Assembly (NCBI GenBank): GCA_003049485.1
Contig: PYST01000035.1
Location: forward strand, 62,001 to 126,000
Length of the DNA stretch: 64,000 bases
Origin: Ophioceras dolichostomum
Taxonomy: Eukaryota; Ascomycota; Sordariomycetes; Magnaporthales; Ophioceraceae
Reading direction: 5' to 3'
Shown here: piece by piece, positions 58,350 to 64,000 of the stretch
How the letters are laid out: the number at the start of each line of letters is the position of its first letter
How positions within the stretch are numbered: position 1 is the stretch's first letter
The notes under the pieces: generated by a model
What the model saw: only the letters and a program-made list of their open reading frames with translations
Databases searched by the model: none
What the model was told of the DNA's origin: nothing
Made by a program: the position numbers and the translations under genes

Positions 58350-61191
58350 CGTGAAGACGGTGTCCGGAGATATTGTGCGAAAGAAGAGTGAGTCGGGAAG
58401 GACTAAAAGACAGGCGGGGGGCTTGTGTGTCTTTTCTGTATCTCGTGAGGGATGGAGTAGCGCAGCAGAGTGAGTGAGCGAGTGTGTGTCTGGGCAAAGT
58501 GTGTGAGAAAGCAACAGGATGCCAACAGCTGTGCAACCGTGACGAGGCTGGACAATGCCAGGTGCCAGTGATAGGTGGTATCTGATCAAAAGATGGATCT
58601 AAATCTCAACCTCGGGCGGATTAAATTTCAACTCGATGAGAGGTTATTCACAAGCATATCCTCTTATTCATATTTCATTGATAGGTTCGCGGCCATGAAT
58701 CGACTTATGCTCCTAGCACCTCAGTTGGGATACCTAGGTAGTCGAATCGGAACACCAGTCCAAACGAGGCCTCGTCAGACAGCCTGGGAAATGTTGGTTT
58801 GCCTGAGGACAGTGGCGGAGAATCTACGAATGCCCGAGGACCAAGGCGCGGATGACATAAGGCCAATGGGATGGGCTGCAAGGATTAATGCCTGACCTTC
58901 AGAGCTCTCCCATGCCCCCACCCAGGCAGATCGGACGAAAGAAACCCACTGTCAATTCACCGCTGGCTGCCGCTGGCTGCCTGACAGGTGCAGTGAAAGC
59001 CCACAAAAATTGTTTGCCTGCACGGGAAGCTGAAAATCAGACGGACCGTGACCAGTCCAGCTCACCGCCAATGATATCAACTGCAGGAGCGAGTGAGAGA
59101 AGGCGGTTGCGGTTACGATTGGACACCCCCCTTCACTTTTTTCTGCGGGCGTCGTTCTTCGCACGATTAGGTGCCTGTTTCCTTGCCAAAAAATCGAAGA
59201 CTCCTACCTGGTACCCAAAGGACCCAAGGATATCCATGTTGATCGGGCACCCGTCTTTCCGTTTTCTTTGCCTTCGCATGGATGAATTTCACCATCGCCA
59301 TCTCTTTCTGTGTCCATGATCCCTGCCGGTGGTACCTCTACCAGGGGACCACCAAGACTGGCGGAGAGGGGACACTTGGGGGGGGGAGTGTTTCTTGGCC
59401 GACGGGTGCGAAGGAGGGTACATCGCTCCTCATGCAGGCTTTGCAGCGGTCGTCACCTAGTCACAGCATGCCACTATTGAAAGTTTTTGTCTTAGTGGTT
59501 GATAGGACAGGGTCGTGGAGTCGGGGGGCGAGTGTGGCAAGACAATGAATGGTTAGTCTGCCTGATTGGAAGCGAGGCTGCTTGCTCCCAGGGTCTTCGG
59601 CGTCAAAGCATGGGGAATGGGCAGTGGGCGATGGGCAACTGGCTGGCTGCTTGCGCCGAACGAAGCCTGGTCTCGTCGGACGTACAGGAAGGAATAAGAT
59701 GCGGGAGAACTGGGAAGCGCGGGGTCCTGGGAACTCGTGGCTTGAAGTGCCTTCATGTGCTGTGTGGCCTAAATGTCAAATATCTAACCCGATACTCGGG
59801 TAAGTTGTCGGTAGGCATATGTAGCCTCGTGCAGGCTTCAGTCCAGGCACCATTATGGACATCTTCGTACTCTTTTGACAGTCTTCCCAACAAGATGATG
59901 TATGGCATCTATTATTGAATGTGCTGATTAAGTCGTCCTAAGTGGAGGGCTGCTGGACCTGCCTCCAGGGTTTGTTCGTGGGGATCATGGCTCGGCGGGA
60001 TCATTACTGTAAACTAAACCTAAAGGGTCGCTCTGAGAACTTGTTATTGCTTCACTTGGCTGCCTTGTCAAGTTGGGAGAAAATGAAAGCGGGATGGAGG
60101 AGAATTTGGGGGCGGTACGCAGTTCGATCACTAACTACCAGTCCGCATCCGTCGAGGTCCCCGCCTCCGAGTCAAACCCCACAACCAGGCCGTTGCGACC
60201 ACGGCTCCTGCTCGAATACCAATCGCACCATGCCAGAAAAAAAATTATCCACCCCTCCCACCGTGGATAGCTGCCCTCCTCTTCCTTCCTTTCGCTTCCC
60301 TTTTTTTTTGCCTTTTTTTCCTCCTTCCTCTCCTTTACCTCATCAAGGGAAAACGACGTCCTATCCGATCGGCTGCCGCTGTGAAGATTTCTGGGGGATT
60401 GCTCCTTTTACGACCCTTTTTCCTTTCCCTCTATTTGTCGTTTCTGCTCTTGCATTCCCTTATCATTTGGTCGCCGTCGTCTATCTATCTCGTCTGTCTC
60501 GTCACGTCTCCCCCAAACACCCCCAGCTCTGGTTCCGACGTAATAATCCGCCGCCGCCACAGCATCCACCCCCATCAATCACGTAGCGAAGCGCGGCTTT
60601 CCCTGCCCGTCACTTATTTTCTTTTCTATTTCAGCCGCGTGCCATCTCTCATATCTGATCTGAACCCGTCTCTACTGTTCCCCCACTAGAGTCGTTTTTC
60701 TTCTTCTCCCCCCTCTTACTGCTCTCCATTCTCCCCTTCGTGTGCGGGGAGAGCTTCATACCACCTCCTTCCCACACTAGCGATACGTCGATTCATCGTC
60801 CCTGGACAGCGTCCTCTCGACGGCCTCGTCCCCGCCGCCCAGCCCTCAAGTCTGTCCGTTTGGAGGTTAACACGCTTCTCTTCGGTTGAATTTTCTCTCG
60901 TGCTTGGCGTCTCTACGGCTACGGCACAAGATCTTTTACCGTCATATTTCTCCTTTGGCAGGTGCCGGCTGTGACAAAGAAACAGAGTTCTTATACTTCT
61001 TCTTTTCACCGACACCCACAACTTCGTACGGCGCTTCGGCACCTTATTTTCTCTTATTTTTCTTTCAGCCCCAATTCTATCTCGTTTCTTCTCCTCGCGC
61101 TCTCGGCCCAACTGAGTTGCGCCCGTTCTACTCTGTCGATTCGTTCTGTTTTCTTTCAGCCCTCTGATACTGTCGGTATACCATCGTCGCG
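58350..61191. other. Gene-poor interval and long leader of the PUB1-like gene
   Basis: Left part holds the upstream region of the MED2-like gene and a TACCTAGGTA word at 58731-58740. From about 60270 to 61190 the plus strand is strongly pyrimidine-rich, a common feature of leaders of highly expressed fungal genes. A TTTTCTTTCAG at about 61149-61159 would suit the 3' end of a 5'-UTR intron. No protein gene is supported. Confidence 0.5.
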
Positions 61192-63069
61192 ATGGCTGAG
61201 AACGTTGCCCCTGTTGCCCCTCAGTCTGGTGCCGGCGCGCCGGGCTACGACGGCGGCCAGAACGGCCAGTCGAACCCCGGCCACCTCCCGCCGCCCCCGC
61301 TGCACATTCCGCAGAACAACAACCCGATCCCGACCGCTATTACTTCCCCGATGGGTGGTGGCGACAAGAGCGGTATCATCTCGCCTGGGAGCGGCGGCCC
61401 TTTCGGTGGCAGGCGCACTGCCCCGGAGCCCAATAAGCGTGCCCTCTATGTCGGTGGCCTGGACACGCGCGTCACCGAAGACGTGCTTCGCCAGATCTTC
61501 GAGACCACCGGTCACGTTCAGAACGTCAAGATTATCCCCGACAAGAATGTTAGTAGAATTACGCGCCGGGATTGTTGCCATGCCAAAACCTTTTGCTTCT
61601 CCTTGTTGGCCTTCTACCCAACCAGCCAGGTTTGGCCATATATCAGCGCATATCACATCAAATTACTAACTGGTTTTGTGCACCGTCACCAATTTAGGCC
61701 AAGGGATTCAACTACGGCTTCGTGGAGTACGACGATCCTGGTGCGGCTGACCGGGCCATGCAGACCTTGAACGGCCGGAGGGTCCATCAGTCGGTACGGG
61801 CTCCTTTCTAGTGGCACCTTACGTTCCATACTTCTATCATGTTGAGTTGGGTACTCAACTGTCAATGGCTTGCTGACTGGTAGCGTACAGGAAATCCGGG
61901 TCAACTGGGCTTACCAGTCCAACTCCAACTCCAAGGAGGACACCACGAACCACTTCCACATTTTCGTCGGAGACCTGTCCAACGAAGTCAACGATGAAGT
62001 CCTTACCCAGGCATTCTCAACCTTCGGTGTCGTGTCTGAAGCCCGCGTGATGTGGGACATGAAAACCGGTCGCTCCCGTGGGTATGGGTTCGTCGCCTTC
62101 CGCGAACGTGCGGACGCGGAGAAGGCGCTGAGCTCAATGGACGGCGAGTGGCTCGGCTCCCGTGCAATCCGCTGCAACTGGGCGAACCAGAAGGGACAAC
62201 CTTCTATTGCTCAGCAGCAGGCGATGCAGTCCATGGGCATGACCCCCACGACTCCTTACGGCCACCACAACTTCCCGACCCACGGAATGCAGAGCTATGA
62301 GATGGTACTGAACCAGACGCCTCCGTACCAGACGACCTGCTACGTTGGCAACCTCACGCCGTACACGACGCAGAACGATCTTGTTCCCTTGTTCCAGAAC
62401 TTCGGCTATGTGGTGGAGTCCCGGTTCCAGGCCGACAGAGGTTTTGCCTTCATCAAGATGGACACCCATGAGAACGCGGCGTCAGCGATCTGCAACCTCA
62501 ACGGTTACAATGTGAATGGACGGCCGCTGAAGTGCAGTGTAAGTTTGAGCGAACAGCCGCAAACCAATGATATATATCTCCGTTTGTTTTCACGCCCCGC
62601 TGACAAGGTGAACACCTCTAGTGGGGCAAGGACAAGAGCACCCCCAACTCGCAGCAGGGCGGCTTCGATTCGAACCAGCAGTCATTCAGCCCTTCGAGCG
62701 CCCACGGACCCGGCTACCCTGGCACGCCCTCGACGTACTTCCCGCAGTACGGTGGTAAGAAACGTAGCCTCGCCCACTTTCTCCCCCCGTTCTTGGTGCA
62801 AAACGCCACCCCTGCTCCTCTCATGGTCTAATGCTAACGCGGCTCGTGTTGCCCCTTCTCCAGGCCAGTTCAGTGGTCAGCAGGGTAACTTCAACCCTGG
62901 CCAGGCTCAGTCTCCTGCCGGCTACCAGCAGCAGCAGATGCAGTATCAGAGCCCACAGAGCGCCGGCGGATATGGTCGCGGCCAGCAGGCTCAGAACTCG
63001 CAGCAGTGGACCCCGCCTGCCGGTGGCCAGAACTTTAACAACGGCGGCTACTCCGGTTATCAGGGGTAA
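61192..63069 (+). CDS. PUB1: PUB1/TIA1-type RNA-binding protein with three RRMs
   Basis: Five exons, join(61192..61548,61698..61793,61891..62538,62622..62754,62864..63069), 479 residues, all in frame. The N-terminus is Gly/Pro/Asn-rich. RRM1 (about 83-160) has RALYVGGLDTRVTEDVLRQIF and FNYGFVEYDD, and is split by introns 1 and 2. RRM2 (about 178-255) has HFHIFVGDLSNEVNDEVLTQAF and GYGFVAFRERADAEKAL. RRM3 (about 293-365) has TTCYVGNLTPYTTQNDLVPLF and RGFAFIKMDTHENAASAI. The C-terminus is Gln/Gly/Asn/Tyr-rich and prion-like. Yeast Pub1 and animal TIA1 bind U-rich mRNA, affect stability and splicing and gather in stress granules. The start has a good context (CGCGATGGCT). Confidence 0.96.
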
Positions 63070-64000
63070 GTCGGGGACGCTCGCCGTCGGCCCCCAACCG
63101 CATGCGCGGTGTTATTCTCGCTTGGGGCTCTCTCAACTTATGGTTGAGAAACGACTTTTTTTCTTTTTTTCTTGGAGCGGTCCATGATCTGTGGGGGAGA
63201 ATGTTTTTTTTTCTTGGAGGGCCTTGCTTTCGAATCAGACCAAAAGAACAAATGGCGTGATGGCCGAGTGGACTCTCTCTGTTAAATCAGTTGCACGCCG
63301 CTGATATGCTTTGCGCCTCTTCTATCCACCTCCCCTCTCTGCTTGCTTTGTTTTATCTTGTCACCCTTTTTTTTTCTTCTTGTTTTCCTTCTTCATCTCC
63401 TTTTTTTAAGGTCCTACGCAGATGCACGCGCCATTCCCTGATTTGCTTTTGAGCTTCTTCACTACTCTCCCAGTCGACGGTTTTGGTGGACCAAAACGGA
63501 TGGAATGGCTCTTTCTTAATTTGACGCCCTGTGTTGTTCTTCTCTCCTGATGACTGGGGCTGCCTCTCGTCGTGTTCTTTCGTTTCCCCTGCCCATTTGC
63601 TTTTTGCTGGTGAGCTTGCGAGGCATTTACAATCTGCTTGAGTTTTGGGCTTCTGTAGTCTGCAGGCATCGTCGTCGTCCCCTGACTTAGGGAAAAGTTC
63701 TCATCGATTTGTTTTCCCTTCGCTGGATACCACCCCGAGCTTAGTGTGGAACATGTTTTTTTCTGCTCTCCTTCACTGATGAATTACGAATCTCGCTACA
63801 CTACCCCTGTCCTAATATCTGATTTCAGATTCTGCTTTTGACGACGACAAGCGTCAAATCTTTGTGTCTGGCCTGGGCGTATTGGGTCTATGGTCTCTCT
63901 TGATACTTATTTTCTCGCGATCTTCCGTCAGCTCTACTCCCTCTCCTACTTGTTTCCCCTTCTTCTACGACGGTTTCTGCCACTTCTGCTTTTGGAGGGG
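63070..64000. other. 3' UTR and downstream flank of the PUB1-like gene
   Basis: T-rich sequence (63150-63170, 63205-63215, 63365-63410) fitting a long 3' UTR. A tRNA-like A-box word lies at 63254-63299 (see findings). The right end is CT-rich and may be the leader of a gene beyond the window. No gene is supported. Confidence 0.5.

Overview
The window is nuclear DNA from a filamentous ascomycete (Pezizomycotina, most likely Sordariomycetes). The basis is gene-level: short spliceosomal introns of about 50-150 nt with GTRNGT donors and CTRAC branch sites, GC-rich coding exons in CT-rich surroundings, and fungus-restricted families (Zn2Cys6 regulator, DUF7702, DUF7137, DUF4112). The species cannot be named from the sequence alone. 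One 33-base run of N (19152-19184) sits inside a poly-C tract.

Twenty protein genes can be supported. From left to right: an uncharacterised Pro/Gln-rich protein (1707-3393, -); a PTM1/TMEM87-type seven-helix Golgi protein (7323-9368, -) divergent from the U-box cyclophilin CYP8/PPIL2 (9995-11848, +); a Zn2Cys6 transcription factor (12581-15533, -); a 4.5-kb gene-poor stretch with the gap and simple repeats; a DUF7702 membrane protein (20010-20915, +); a mitochondrial NDUFAF7/MidA methyltransferase (21522-23423, -) divergent from a CDK11-like kinase (23989-25467, +); a secreted DUF7137 protein (26125-27003, -); a two-RRM protein (29196-31219, +); the decapping enzyme DCP2 (32258-35148, -); a DUF4112 protein (36342-37179, +); the ribonucleotide reductase small subunit (38414-39938, +); SRP9-21 (40576-41229, -); a SWD2/WDR82 WD40 protein (41712-43013, -) divergent from an OAC1-type mitochondrial carrier (43632-44979, +); the tRNA thiolation factor NCS2/CTU2 (45216-46542, -); an APH-fold kinase (47096-48498, -); a tandem-PH protein (50147-51785, +); a secreted GH5 glycosidase (54607-55845, +); a probable Mediator MED2-like protein (56355-58349, -); and a PUB1/TIA1-type three-RRM protein (61192-63069, +).

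Most of these are conserved housekeeping genes, many in RNA metabolism (CYP8, DCP2, two RRM proteins, SWD2, SRP9-21, NCS2). I see no biosynthetic cluster, transposon, CRISPR array, rRNA or convincing tRNA, and I did not find a new multi-gene system. The items most worth a second look are at the level of gene structure and regulation: two GC-AG introns, a cluster of four perfect ACGCGT boxes around the ribonucleotide reductase gene, a 760-nt intron splitting the zinc cluster, a possible 14-nt microexon, a 50-bp tandem duplication across a stop codon, a degenerate SPALKT protein repeat, and a TACCTAGGTA word family scattered between genes. All exon boundaries were worked out by eye from splice consensus, reading frame and family motifs; no transcript or search evidence was available.
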